Positions 49,301-60,360 of a DNA stretch of 64,000 nt are shown piece after piece. Source of the stretch: Zygaena filipendulae. Its lineage: Eukaryota > Arthropoda > Insecta > Lepidoptera > Zygaenidae. Positions within the stretch are counted from its first letter, which is position 1; the number at the start of each line of letters is the position of its first letter. Location of the stretch: contig OU015650.1 in the NCBI GenBank assembly GCA_907165275.2, forward strand, positions 13,050,001 through 13,114,000, written 5' to 3'. The notes below the pieces were generated by a model. That model ran no database searches. It saw nothing but the letters and a program-made list of their open reading frames with translations, and was not told the DNA's origin. The translations under genes and the position numbers were made by a program.

Positions 49301-52300
49301 TTTTGTCGGATGCATGTAAGACACTAGAAAATTTCTTATAAAGTGCAAAAGGCCTTATTCATGCCATCCTAGCTCCTATATACGAAGCGCAACAACTACC
49401 TGATGTTGCCAATAGCTACCAGGATTGGATATTTGCAATTGGGTAGTTTCCAGGGTATGAAAATAAAAATTATTCTAGTTAGTCCGTCTCTTTGTAGATT
49501 AATAAAACAATATTGAACTTTTTTTTTTCTACGTAATCAAAAGTAACTGATATTCAGTTGAAATTTTGCGTGCTACAATTTATAGCACGTTGTGACGTCA
49601 CGCGACATTTCGATAGTGTAACCCCGTTGTCAAAAACAAAAAAAATCTAAAAATTTTTGTAACTAGTCTATTCATTCCCTTCAGGTCATTAGAACTATTT
49701 GTCTCTCAACAGGTAGCTAAACAGGTGACCGAAGCGAGTTTCGCCATCAGCGACAAAGACGACTTCACCCACGAGCTGAACGAGTATGGCATCGACTTCG
49801 TGAAGGACAAGCCCGTCGTCGCCGGCCGGGACAAGGACGGCAACAAGTACATCATGAAGGAGGAGTTCAGGTATAGTCCCAATCCACATTACAGTGAAAT
49901 GAGGGTTAATTCTCCCCACGCACACACACACACAGCACAGTTCACACTAATAAACTAATAAACTAGCTGTTTCCGCGGTTTCTCAGTTAATTTCAGAGTT
50001 CCCGCGGGAATTCCGAGTTACAATAAGCTCATGCTGCTCAGGATAATATAGCTAATTCTAATGGTGAAAGAATTTTTGAAATCGGTCCAGTAGTTTTTGA
50101 TTTAAATCGTAACAAACAATCAAATCTTTCCTCTTTATAATTCCTACTAATATTATAAATGCGAAAGTAACTCTCTGTCTGTCTGTTATGCTATCACGCC
50201 TTAACAACTCAATCGATCATAATGAAATTTTCCGAATTTCGAAATTCACGCGGGTGAATCTTCGAAACAATTGGACTGATTTTGATGGGACTATATTATA
50301 TACTTACAGTAAATTTGGCTACTTTGGAGCCCTGCGGGCATCCAAAAACTCACACGAGTGAAACCGCGGGGCACAGCTAGTATTAGTATAGGTGTGAAAG
50401 TTTGTGTCTGAGTGTACCATGTTTGTTACTCCTTGAAGCTGAAACGACGACGAATTTGGATGTTTTGGAGCGAAGATATTTCCTGAATTAATAAAGATAA
50501 TTATCAATCGCATAAATACCATCGCTATACATATTTGAATTTTTGAATTATTTTTTTTTTTCATTTTTTTTTTGTATTTTTGTTTTAAACAGCTAACATT
50601 GTTGCAAGTTGCTGCTTATCGTTTCTAATTTATGGTTTGTCACACTTCAGTTATTCGTTACATTGCCTACATTTGACCTGCTTATCTGTTGGTTTGTATT
50701 GTACGGAGTAAACAATAAAGATTTGAATAGTTGAACAGTTATCGGAGTAGCTAAACTGTACATTGTGTTTTTTTAAACACAATGAATTTTTACAAACGTA
50801 AAATTTTGATGATTTCATGCAAACCTTCGAACCATTGAAGAATTTTGTATTTAAGATACCAGTAGCCGTTGTCAACGGCAGCGCTATTGTGGTGTTTTAA
50901 ACCGCACGCCGCAGCTGCCCCCTTTGACAAGTAGACAATCATTAATCGCTATCGACATAGAAAACTGAGGAATGACGACCCGATTGGCGCAGTAGGTCAC
51001 CATGCCTGCCCGCTAATCAAGAGGTTCCGGTTTCGATTCCCGGGTTCCATTTTCCAGTCTGGGCGTGTATATATCTATATTATAATATATGCAATAAAAC
51101 GTATATACCACGTTTGCTTGGTTTCTACGACACAAGTTTATAGCTTAGTGTGACCTGAAAAAAAAACATACATAAAATATGTATCGTCCTTTGACGTGGT
51201 CACGCAAAATTGAACTATCTTTAGTTCTTTCGTGACCAGTTGACATTACAATACGTTCCTTAGTTTTTTATAGCGATAACGATAAACGATTGTCAATCAG
51301 GCTAAGGGGGCTGGTTGTATTGCAACTGTTCTGTCGGTTTTTTATTGCAACAGCTAACTTTCCATTTTGCAGCATCGAGAACCTCCTGTCGTTCTCGAAG
51401 GGGCTGCTCGAGGGCGAGCTGGAGGCGTTCGTCAAGTCCGAACCGGTGCCGGAGAAGAACGACGGCCCGGTCAAGGTGGCGGTCGGCAAGAACTTCCAGC
51501 AGCTGGTCACGGACAGCGGCCGCGACGCGCTCGTCGAGTTCTACGCGCCGTGGTGCGGACACTGCCAGAAGCTGACGCCCGTGTGGGAGGAGCTCGGGGA
51601 GAAGGTAAACACTTAAATCTATAGATGGGCAAGCAACCCGATGCTTGTGTTTAAACCTGATAAAAGCCAGCCTTTTACGTATTAGTAACTAGTAGTTGCG
51701 TAGTTTTGAAGATCTAAGCATACATAGGGACAGACAGCGGGAAGCGACTTTGTTTTACACTCTGTAGTGATTATTATATTATCGTCACAAAAATAAATGA
51801 CGGAATCGCTATCTTCGATTCCCGCTTCAACAAAATTGTTAACAGTTTCCATGTCTGTTAACAGTTGAAGAACGAAGAGGTGGACGTCATCAAGATCGAC
51901 GCCACCGCCAACGACTGGCCCAAGTCGCTGTACGACGTCAGCGGCTTTCCCACCATCTACTGGAAGCCCAAGGACAGCAGTAAGAAACCCACCAGATACA
52001 ATGTAAGTACCAGGTCTACATTCTGTGTGGACGTACAGGACTTTTAATAATAATTTAGAATCAGAATAATCTATATGTATACCACATAAGGAACTGCAAA
52101 ATTTTACCCACTTCCTATTCAATAAAATTTCAAATGTAACTAGGTATTACGTCAGTTTGATTGTTTATATTATTGGAGGCGTTTCTAACATTTCATTCTA
52201 ATTACATAGATTATATAGGTAGCTTATGTTGGCCCAAACTTATGAGTTTATATCCATCTATACGAGTTTCAAAGAGTTAAAAAAATCATAAACTACAAGA

Positions 52301-52505
52301 CATATATTTTATATATATTTTGACAGATGATTGGATCTTAACCCACGATGCTGCCAACTAGTGAACGTTTTCTCTAACCTGACTAAATCTTATGTTTCAG
52401 GGTGGTCGCGAGGTCGACGACTTTATCAAGTACGTATCCGAGCACGCCTCCAGCGAGCTCAGCGGCTGGGACCGCAAGGGCAACGCCAAGAAGGAGGAGT
52501 TGTAA
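43357..52505 (+). CDS. ERp60: Protein disulfide isomerase A3-type (ERp57/ERp60)
   Basis: Nine exons: 43357-43505, 43596-43804, 45384-45612, 48080-48196, 48839-48971, 49713-49870, 51373-51604, 51865-52002 and 52401-52505. All are GT-AG and in phase: 1470 nt, 489 aa. Residues 1-19 ([19 protein letters not shown]) are a signal peptide. Domain a carries the first WCGHC (Cys51, Cys54), with the Trp codon split by a 90-bp intron. Domains b and b' follow (DGIVKYM-type [34 protein letters not shown]). Domain a' has [14 protein letters not shown] (Cys393, Cys396). The C-terminus KEEL is an ER-retention signal. The enzyme forms and rearranges disulfides of secretory glycoproteins in the ER lumen. Length and order match PDIA3 as known. 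A poly(A) signal AATAAA lies at 52882-52887. Last exons are much GC-richer than the introns. Confidence 0.96.
44478..44978. mobile_element. TTA-flanked MITE in ERp60 intron 2 (501 bp)
   Basis: Ends tggtacgttcacacgcg and its complement (cgcgtgtgaacgtagca), flanked by TTA on both sides. The interior is GC-rich and has a (CATT)n run at 44715-44740. Short frames inside are composition artefacts. Confidence 0.8.
45011..45217 (+). repeat. Retrotransposon tail in ERp60 intron 2
   Basis: Starts actagctgtcccgcgcggtt and ends taatattagtatagat; full-length copy of the 'tattcagggataat' subfamily, 32 bp after the MITE at 44478. Confidence 0.8.
45814..46048 (-). mobile_element. GGAC-ended MITE, copy 3 (235 bp)
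   Basis: Inverted relative to copies 1 and 2: ggacatagataagcaatagt first, and gcttatctgcgtcc last. Flanked by AAAT on both sides. In ERp60 intron 3. Confidence 0.85.
46228..46275 (-). repeat. Fragment of retrotransposon tail head
   Basis: Contains aaatttcacgcgggtgaaac followed by cgcgggcacagct; only the head portion remains. Confidence 0.5.
47311..47532 (+). repeat. 111-bp tandem duplication
   Basis: Units 47311-47421 and 47422-47532 both start attgtttcaacattacctaa and end taatgcagtcacca. They differ at about one base, so the duplication looks recent. In ERp60 intron 3. Confidence 0.9.
47943..47985. repeat. Perfect hairpin in ERp60 intron 3
   Basis: tttttatgtcgctgtat and its complement are separated by a few A residues, making a perfect 17-bp stem. 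No family found elsewhere in the window. Confidence 0.7.
48540..48776 (-). repeat. Diverged retrotransposon tail
   Basis: Ends with the head gtgaaatcgcggggaaacagctag; the rest is diverged. It lies 62 bp before ERp60 exon 5. Confidence 0.5.
49161..49354. mobile_element. TTA-flanked MITE in ERp60 intron 5 (194 bp)
   Basis: Ends ggccttttgcacattataag and its near-perfect complement, with TTA on each side. A related internal block (cttataagacatccagtcgc) also occurs at 41731-41753. Confidence 0.8.
49962..50385. repeat. Two retrotransposon tails joined tail to tail
   Basis: The plus copy 49962-50143 ends ctctttataattc and meets a minus copy that begins tactaatattataaatgcga and ends gcggggcacagctagta at about 50383. 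They belong to different subfamilies. In ERp60 intron 6. Confidence 0.75.
50912..51313. mobile_element. Foldback element disrupted by a SINE
   Basis: Left end cagctgccccctttgacaag ... cgctatcgacatagaaaact; the right end is the diverged complement (agttttttatagcgataacg ... aggctaagggggctgg). Related ends occur at 2922-3085 and 17831-18300. A SINE sits inside at 50985-51155. Confidence 0.6.
50985..51155 (+). mobile_element. tRNA-derived SINE, copy 2
   Basis: A box tggcgcagtagg at 50995 and B box tttcgattcc at 51031-51040. It lacks about 35 bp after the B box relative to copy 1 at 21286. Body 'ccagtctgggcgtgt' and 'acgacacaagttt' are shared. In ERp60 intron 6. Confidence 0.7.
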
Positions 52506-53495
52506 ACAATAAGTGGTAGTGATCAAAACAAATTCCATATAAGATCTGTATGAAAGGGTGCGTGTGCAGTGATTATCTGTGGTTGTATGCATGTATGTTG
52601 CAACGATAGTTGCGCGCTGGCAGGCAGTAACTTGCGGTGTTGCCAAAACTCGAAACTTTTTATAATTAGGTAATTTTCCCACGAGCAATCGCATGACACG
52701 AGAATTCCAAATGACGACTCCGAACGCCATTATATGAACCGCTTATATAAGGCACACGTTTTTTCATGCGGTGTCGCTTGATGGTGCTCGCCACAAGTTT
52801 CAGCACGCCAGTTTATATTTTCAGATTCGAAATACAGTAATTTTAAATGCATTTCTTTATTATGTAATATGTCAGTGAAATAATAAATTAGGTTGTAATT
52901 TATTCTTAGTGCATTTTATTTTACCTTGTGCACTAATCTCATATTGGCTCTTCCAAAGCTCGCAACTCACGTGGCATTCAGAAAAGTTCGTTAGAATGAA
53001 TTTGAATGTGCGGAATTTTCATAAATATGTGCCAGTGCCAAGCCTTCCGAGATTCTTGTACTGAGTTCATTTGTGAGTTTAAAACGCGCATAAACGTTTC
53101 AAAAAAGATTTAATGCAACACACGAGATCATGTACAAATACACAATTGTTTTTAACTATGGAAGTTATAATAATAAGCTACTTTTAAGTGGTGCAAGTAC
53201 TTGCAGATAAGTAAATTAGACTCATTGTTTGAAGTTTGAGTTGATGTATTCAACTAGTTTACGTTGGGTCATTAACTAGCAGGAAGTTGAGTTCCATGTT
53301 TTAATTTTTCACCAGCTGTACCGCGCCATGTGCTGGCCATCCAACAAGGAAGGTTGTGATCATTCTGTGCATAAATGAATGGGACCAAGTCCTCTAAACT
53401 GATTAATAAACAGATTTATGAGTAAATAAATATATATTTAGTATTTACTATTTAAGCTTTATGTAGACCATTGCACTTCCACTATAATTACTAGA

Positions 53496-55944
53496 CTATA
53501 AATTATTCTCCTTCCAATTTTCGATCCACTCTACCATATTATTTATATTCTCGGACAATTGTTCCTCTGTGTCATTTCTCAATTCAGTCACAATTTCAGG
53601 TTTGTAAGAAGACTGTGCTTCCTCTAGCTGTGTTTCAAATATCTCACATTGTATGTTGTCATCCAGCTTTTTTCCTGTATATCCTCTGTAAAAGAGTTAA
53701 AAAAAAAAATGATCCAGCATGTAAATATTACATATAGGTTTGTAAATTTTGTGTTTGCCCATAGTCTGGGTGTTTATGTATACCATAATGATAGCATGTA
53801 TTTAATTTACTTTGGCCATAGTAAAAACTTGCTTAAACTAGTAACAGACGTTCCAATTTGGTTGGCACCAACCACCCGATCTCGACCAAATCGGAAAGTG
53901 TATAGAGTAGTCAGTCCAACATAATTATTATTAATACGGGTTAGACGTGGTCGGCTCGCCGGCGCACCCGACAAGCCAACCGTCCAACCAAATTCGTACG
54001 TAAGGAGGCAAATGGTCCAAACGATGTGTCTCAGCTTCGCAGCTGACGAAAAGTAGGTAAGAACCTCCTTGGTAAAAACAAATACAGGTAATATTATTAT
54101 AAATAAGTACAATGTGACGACGATGGAGCAAAACTCTGAACGCAACATCTATATGACATTGTGTGTCCAAGGATTATTTTTTATATGACTGTATACTAAA
54201 ATGAGATAACGAAGTCTGAAATAATATGATTACAAATGTACAGTCAGCAACAAAAACAATTGCAATAAGATTCAAAAACTGTCAAACAACTGAATGGTAA
54301 CATACCTGGCAGACAACCTGTCATGCAGCAAAGTGTTGTTGGTTCGTACAACAAACACAGCATCAAACCATCTCTCTGGAAAGAGCTCTGAGGAGTGGTA
54401 ATCAACAATGTTGCCACCATTGCTCATCAAAGATTCCATGACATCCAGCAACTAAAAGGTAACAACACAATAGTTATTTAGACAGTATTTTGCCATATTC
54501 TATGTCACCATGCCATTGATAAATGTGACTGATGCTACTCTTTTTTTAGGATTCAAAACTTTGCACATAGAGATATCATCTGACAGTCACACTAAGCAGG
54601 TTGATAGCACTAAGTTTAGAGCATGACCCCTTCTCGTGTCCATTTCTGACCACAATAATTATTTATTAGTGCAAAATGTCAGCTTTCAACTAGTGACATG
54701 CAAAAAGATCTACACTGCTGAACCCATATTAAAGCAATTAAGCATGGGGACAATTTGAAACTCTGGCAAAGAACTTCAGCTACTTAAAATTATTGATGGC
54801 AACCTAAAATTCAGATGTTACTGGCTCGCCTTTAACATACTATGTTAATCATTTAATCGTAATCGTAGCCAAAAAGTGATAGAACATTTGTAGAATATTA
54901 CCTTGTCTTCATTCAAAATTGGGCACTGATACTCGTGATCATATTCATCCAAGCAGTTATGTTCGTGAGCCAGCTGTGACACATCGCGCCAATTAAACTT
55001 TGTCCGCTCTGCTAACAACCGACTGATTGTAGACTTTCCAGTCCCTGGGGTGCCTAATGATAATATTTAACTTGGGTATTAACACACAGCTCAGTTTTAG
55101 GTGAAACTAACCAGACAACTGGTTTATTGTAAAAATGCTCTTGTAAAATACTTGACTCATTTATAAATGAGATCTATACTAACATTATAAAGAGGAAAGA
55201 TTTGTATAGTTGTAAAAAATAAACTCAAAAACTAATCGACCGATTCTAAAAATTCTTTCACCGTTAGAATTATCCCTGAGTAACATAGCCTACATTGTGA
55301 CTCGGAATTTCTGATGGTAACCGTGGGCAACAGCTAATATGAATCAATCCTCAGGGTGAATCAATTTCATTACATCCATAGGTACCTACTTTGTTTACCT
55401 TTTGCCACTGCGGTCTGATAAGCACTAGACCAAATGTACTAACGTCTAACGTGAAATACAAACCAACTAGCTGTCCCCTGCGATTTCATCCGCGGTATTT
55501 TCGGAGTTCCCGCGGGAATTCCGGGAAAAAAGTATTCTATGTACTTTGTACCCCCGACTGTAATTTATGGTGATTAGCTGTTCCCCGCTTCCCCGCATTA
55601 ATTCCGGAGTTCCCGCGGGAATTTCGGGATAAAAACTATCCTATCTTTTAAGTTAGGTCAAATTACAACATATTGACCAAATTTTATTATGATCGATTCA
55701 GTAGTTTAGGGAGTCCATCGCGGACAAACAACGTGACACCTAATTTATATATATTAAGATAATGAAATCACAGGACCAGGAGTTAAATGACTATCTTACA
55801 GTAATAAAAAAAACATACATACAATCGAACATAGAACCTCCTTTTTGGAAGTCGGTTAAAAATAGGTTACAAAGAAGTATATTACATTGATATTTACCAA
55901 CCTGTTATTAAAATGTTGGGATTTTTTCTTGTATGAGTATCCAT
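53496..55944 (-). CDS. AK6: Adenylate kinase isoenzyme 6 (hCINAP/Fap7 family)
   Basis: Four exons on the minus strand: 55902-55944, 54902-55053, 54306-54451 and 53496-53685. All are GT-AG; 531 nt, 176 aa, the usual length. It begins MDTHTRKNPNILIT, then the P-loop GTPGTGKS (residues 15-22). NMP-binding and core segments follow (FNWRDVSQLA, IVDYHSSELFPERWFDAVFV). The lid-region block is RGYTGKKLDDNIQCEIF, diagnostic of AK6 as I know it. AK6/Fap7 is a nuclear ATPase with adenylate kinase activity that helps 40S ribosomal subunit maturation through the uS11 protein. The gene converges on ERp60, about 1 kb between the stop codons. Intron 3 contains a truncated relative of the MADF transposons at 57507-60360. 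Confidence 0.95.
53838..54155 (-). mobile_element. Deleted, inverted relative of the MADF element in AK6 intron 3
   Basis: Begins actagtaacagacgttccaa and matches the reverse complement of the right end of the elements at 57507-60360 (block 'acgtggtcggctcgccg'). It then jumps to the start of the MADF frame (atggagcaaaactctgaacg at about 54124) and stops. The rest of the element and the other terminal repeat are missing. Confidence 0.75.
55173..55770. repeat. Three retrotransposon tails in AK6 intron 1
   Basis: Minus copy 55173-55339, plus fragment 55466-55573 (actagctgtcccctgcgatt) directly followed by plus copy 55574-55765 (ttagctgttccccgcttccc). The last two are joined head after body, as in the copies at 57837 and 59259. 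Confidence 0.75.
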
Positions 55945-56509
55945 TCCTTGTATGATTCCGAGACCAATTTTAAAACTTAATTTATGTATTTTGAGCTGTT
56001 CGTAATATTTAAATCCTCTTTTTAACCTTAACTTCACTGCTTCAGATTTTTGTTTTTGTTCACACCAGAGAGAAGTTAATCAGAGAGAAGGTAATCACTA
56101 CGTTTTAAGAGACGGGACTTCCTTACTTGGTTTTGGAATCCATTTAGCAGACCCAGCAATACCAACACAGCGAAAATTTAAATGTCAAAATACTTCATAA
56201 GTCATGGGTACCAACATTAACGAGAACAATAGGGATGGCCACATGTAGTTCCTGATTAAATCGATATCGATAAATTATCATTAGAGCAACGTGGGCTTCA
56301 TACCAGGTGAATTAAATCCACAACGAGGGAAAACATTTGTCGTAAAATTGAAACAATAAATTATTATTTTTATTTATTTATTATTATTCCAATATTTTAG
56401 TTTGTCATGATGATGATGTTATTAGATAGATAGATATTTATTTTCTCTTTAAAAATTACATTTACATTTTATGTCAAAATTAAATAACCTATTTGGGAAA
56501 GTAAATGAT

Positions 56510-57085
56510 TTACTTCGCAGTGCCTCCTTGTTGAGCCTTGTTTAAATTATCGGTAGAAATATCCTTCGAAAGCGAAAAACTTTCGTTTATCTTCCGACAT
56601 TCGTTCCTTACATCTCCACAGACATATTTTATATCGTGAAGTTTTTCGATTGGAATATAAGCTAAGTCATCATTTCCAATATTTTTTACCCATTGTCGAC
56701 ATCTGAAATTAAAATATCTATCAATCATGCAAGTACACTTAGAAACAAGATAGAGTATAATATAGTTCTTTATACAGAAGACGAGGTTCACTTTATTACA
56801 ATACGATCATAATACTTAATGAAAACTGCAGTGAGTAATGAAAAAAGTATACGCAGCAGCAGCTATACAAAAATATTCCAAAATATTCACTATAACAGCA
56901 TCATTCATTAAAGTTTATCGACTCACTTTATCGATAGTGAAGATTTACATCACTATGGTTTACAAACATGCAAATATTTTTTCTCATTTCAAAAAGATAG
57001 TGTATTATTTTAGTCTTGCTGATAGCTGAAGAGAACAAAATACTTTATTACTTTACTCAAGCTGTACTTACCGGTCTTCATCCAT
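56510..57085 (-). CDS. Small THAP-like protein, possibly a decayed gene
   Basis: Two exons on the minus strand: 57072-57085 (ATGGATGAAGACCG, donor GTAAGT) and 56510-56702; 207 nt, 68 aa. The product starts MDEDRCRQWVKNIGNDDLAY, continues IPIEKLHDIKYVCGDVRNEC and ends NLNKAQQGGTAK. The FP-x-D-x-x-R-x-x-W spacing resembles the middle of a THAP zinc-finger domain, and the in-frame codons before the ATG read KRKFITKFP, extending the match. THAP domains normally read 'C-x-x-H-F' here; this protein has CGDVRN, so the last ligand His is gone. No N-terminal C-x-C pair is visible. It may be a domesticated or dying THAP fragment. Splice signals are clean. Function unknown. Confidence 0.45.
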
Positions 57086-57612
57086 AGGAAATTTCGTGAT
57101 AAATTTCCTTTTATTTAAATTTTGTCGACTCTATCTTTTTCTACAAATTACATACGTACTCCACCGTCTAATCGGTGCTATTTCACTACCCAATCACAAG
57201 AAAATAGTTTTTAATAGTCACACTGCACTTTTCAAAGCGTAAATCACACAAATTTTTTAAAAATCACACAATTATTTTCCCAAATAACAACATGCGTCGC
57301 CATGAGAAACAGATGACAGATTGTAAGAAAGATTCAGAGACAAAATACTGAAATAGCATGTGAGGCCATCTTTGATGCCATGGAAAAAAAAAATTAAAAA
57401 AAAAAGAGTGCTAAACACGAACAAAATTTTATTTGTTCCTAGTTGCGTTAGACTGAAGTTAATCACTACGTTTGTTGTTCTCTTATTCGTCTGTGTTTTT
57501 GTTTTAAACTAGTAACAGACGTTCCAACTTGGTTGGATCCAACCCGATTACCGCCGTCGTGCCAACCGTTCCGACATTGCTACAGACGTACCGACGGTTG
57601 GGCATCCAACCG

Positions 57613-57810
57613 TCATTTGCCTATGCACTGAAGAAGTGTACGGACGTCATGCCGCCTGCTCTTAAAACGTTCAAACAAAATTGTATAAGCTTGATTTCTC
57701 ATTTCTTTATTAAAGTAATCTTTATTTGTTAAATCCCACAAACAGGGAAAGTCTTTATATAGTTCTAATAACTTCACAGTTATGTCGCGTTCGGAGTTTT
57801 GCTCCATCGT
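57613..57810 (-). pseudogene. MADF-domain exon of the transposon, copy 1
   Basis: The minus-strand ATG at about 57810 opens MEQNSERDITVKLLELYKDF, then PCLWDLTNKDYFNKEMRNQAY and ILFERFKSRRHDVRTLL. The pattern 'LL.LY..FPCLWD..NKDY.NKE.RN.AY' is a MADF (Adf-1-type Myb/SANT-like) DNA-binding domain. These occur in host regulators and as the second protein of PIF/Harbinger transposons. The frame runs to about 57613 and stops without the C-terminal half of the domain; no transposase is visible. I treat it as a relic of the element. Confidence 0.6.
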
Positions 57811-57836
57811 CGTCGCGTCGTACTTATTTATAATAA

Positions 57837-58080
57837 TACTAGCTGTCCCCCGCGATTTCATCCGCGGTAATTTCGGAGTTCCCGCAGGAATTCCGGGAAA
57901 TAGTAGGTACTCTATGTCCTTCTTTGTACCCGTGACAGTAGTTCACAGTGATTAACTGTTCCCCGCATTAGTGCCGGAGTTCCCGCGGGAATCCCGGGAT
58001 AAAAACTATCCTATCTTTTAAGTTTGACCATAATATAAAAGGTTACAAAATTTTATCAAAATTAGTTCAGTAGTTTGGGA
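57837..58080 (+). repeat. Retrotransposon tails nested in MADF element copy 1
   Basis: actagctgtcccccgcgatt at 57837, then a second head (actgttccccgcattagtgc) at about 57953. The same double arrangement is present at the same place in copy 2 (59259-59530), so the nested insertion predates the duplication. Confidence 0.75.
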
Positions 58081-58084
58081 GTCC

Positions 58085-58592
58085 AGAATTAGCGGAACAT
58101 AAAAAGGCAGAGTATATAAATAATTACGTATATATATTAAAACAAATTATTATCAGGCATGAAGTAATAAACTAATATACATCTTTTAACATCGACTTTA
58201 AGAAGTTTTTAGTTAAATTTTATTAAAAGTAATCAAATTTAAAAAAAAAATCTCTAGTTTGTGAGAACACAGACAATGTTGCAAATAAAAGTTGAATCAC
58301 GAAGGGGAAACACACGTTATTAATCGTTCATTTATTTAGTGTTAAAATCACATTAATCTTTAATTTGCAACATTATTTGTGTGCCCACAAATTAGAGACA
58401 AAGTGTTTGTTTTTATTATTATTTTAATATTATTATTAATTAAATAAAATTTAATAATTTAATTACAAACTTTTAAAGTGTTAAAAGATGTATATTAATT
58501 TATTACTTCACGTCTAATTATTATTTGTTTTAATATAATATACGTAATTATTTCTATACTCTGCCTTTTTATGTTCCGCTAATTCTGCCGGT
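58085..58592. mobile_element. Nested foldbacks inside MADF element copy 1
   Basis: Outer arms cagaattagcggaacataaa (left) and its complement (right, ending tctgccggtg). Within it a second inverted pair (ctctagtttgtgagaacaca / gtgtgcccacaaattagaga) surrounds 58250-58400. Copy 2 has the same structure at 59541-60037. Confidence 0.65.
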
Positions 58593-58937
58593 GTGTATAT
58601 TAAGTTACCTGTATTTATTTTTAACATCAAAATAATAAGTATTACGTAGTTGTAAGTTGTACGTAGTACTTATTATTTCGATGGTTTTTACTTTTTACCT
58701 ACTTTTCGTCAGCGCTCGGCGGCGTTTCGAATGCGACTGAGACAAATCGGTTGGACCGTTTGCCTCCACACGTACCAATTTGGTTGGACGGTTGGCTTGT
58801 CGGGTGCGTCGGCGAGCCGACCACGTCCAACCGGTATTAATAATAATTATGTTGGACCGACTACCCTATACACGTTCCGATTTGGTCGTGGTCGGGCGGT
58901 TGGATCCAACCAAGTTGGGTCGTCTGTTACTAGTATT

Positions 58938-60360
58938 AAACTAGTAACAGACGTTCCAACTTGGTTGGATCCAACCCAATTACCGCCGTCGTGCCAACCG
59001 TTCCGACATTGCTACAGACGTACCGACGGTTGGGCATCCAACCGTCATTTGCCTATGCACTGAAGAAGTGTACGGACGTCATGCCGCCTGCTCTTAAAAC
59101 TTTCAAACAAAATTGTATAAGCTTGATTTCTCAAATAATCTTTATTTGTTAAATCCCACAAACAGGGAAAATCTTTATATAGTTCTAATAACTTCACAGT
59201 TATGTCGCGTTCAGAGTTTTGCTCCATCGTCGTCGCGTCGTACTTATTTATAATAATATTAGCTGTCCCCCGCGATTTCATCCGCCGTAATTTCGGAGTT
59301 CCCGCAGGAATTCCGGGAAATAGTAGGTACTCTATGTCCTTCTTTGTACCCGTGACAGTAGTTCACAGTGATTAACTGTTCCCCGCATTAGTGCCGGAGT
59401 TCCCGCGGGAATTCCGGGATAAAAACTATCCTACCTTTTAAGTTTGACCATATTATAAAAGGTTACAAAATTAGTTAGTTAGTCAGTAGTTTGGGAGTCC
59501 ATCGCGGACAAACAGCGTGACACGTGATTTATATATATACACCGGCAGAATTAGCGGAACATAAAAAGGCAGAGTATAGAAATAATTACGTATATACATA
59601 TATTAAAACAAATTATTATCAGGCATGAAGTAATAAACTAATATGCATCTTATAACATCGACTTTAAGAAGTTTTTAGTTAAATTTTATTAAAAGTAATC
59701 AAAATTAAAAAAAAAAATCTCTAGTTTGTGAGAACACAGACAATGTTGCAAATAAAAGTTGAATGACATAGGGGAAACACACGTTATTTATCGTTCATTT
59801 ATTTAGTGTTAAAATCACAGTAATCTTTAATTTGCAACATTATTTGTGTGCCCACAAATTAGAGAAAAAGTTTTTTTATTATTATTTTAAATAAAATTTA
59901 ATAATTTAATTACAAACTTTTAAAGTGTTAAAAGATGTATATTAATTTATTACTTCAAGTCTAATTATTATTTGTTTTAATATATATACGTAATTATTTC
60001 TATACTCTGCCTTTTTATATTCCGCTAATTCTGCCGGTGTGTATATTAAGTTTGTTTTTAACATCGAAATAATAAGTATTACGTATTTGTAAGTTGTACG
60101 TAGTACTTATCATTTACTTTTTTCCTACTTTTCGTCAGCGCTCGGCGGCGTTTCGAATGCGACTGAGACACATCGGTTGGATCGTTTGCCTCCACACGTA
60201 CCAATTTGGTTGGACGGTTGGCCTGTCGGGTGCGTCGGCGAGCCGACCACGTCCAACCGGTATTAATAATAATTATGTTGGACCGACTACCCTATACACG
60301 TTCCGATTTGGTCGTGGTCGGGCGGTTGGATCCAACCAAGTTGGGTCGTCTGTTACTAGT
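58938..60360 (+). mobile_element. MADF-encoding DNA transposon relic, copy 2
   Basis: Starts 3-4 bp after the end of copy 1 (actagtattaaactagt at the junction), with the same ends, nested tails and nested foldbacks, and very high identity. The MADF frame (59045-59230, minus) lacks about 15 bp relative to copy 1, reading NKDYLRNQAY. It retains a 46-bp segment (gtccatcgcggacaaacagc to acaccggc) that copy 1 lost. Confidence 0.7.

Larger units (their letters stand above)
57507..58934 (+). mobile_element. MADF-encoding DNA transposon relic, copy 1
   Basis: Inverted ends: actagtaacagacgttccaa at the left (about 57510) and the complement of actagtaacagacgacccaa at the right. Sub-terminal regions are full of GTTGG/CCAAC repeats, for example ttggttggatccaacc. 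A minus-strand frame near the left end encodes a MADF domain (see 57613). A retrotransposon tail (57837-58080) and a foldback (58085-58592) are inserted in the middle. TTAA occurs beside both ends, but the exact duplication is unclear. Confidence 0.7.
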
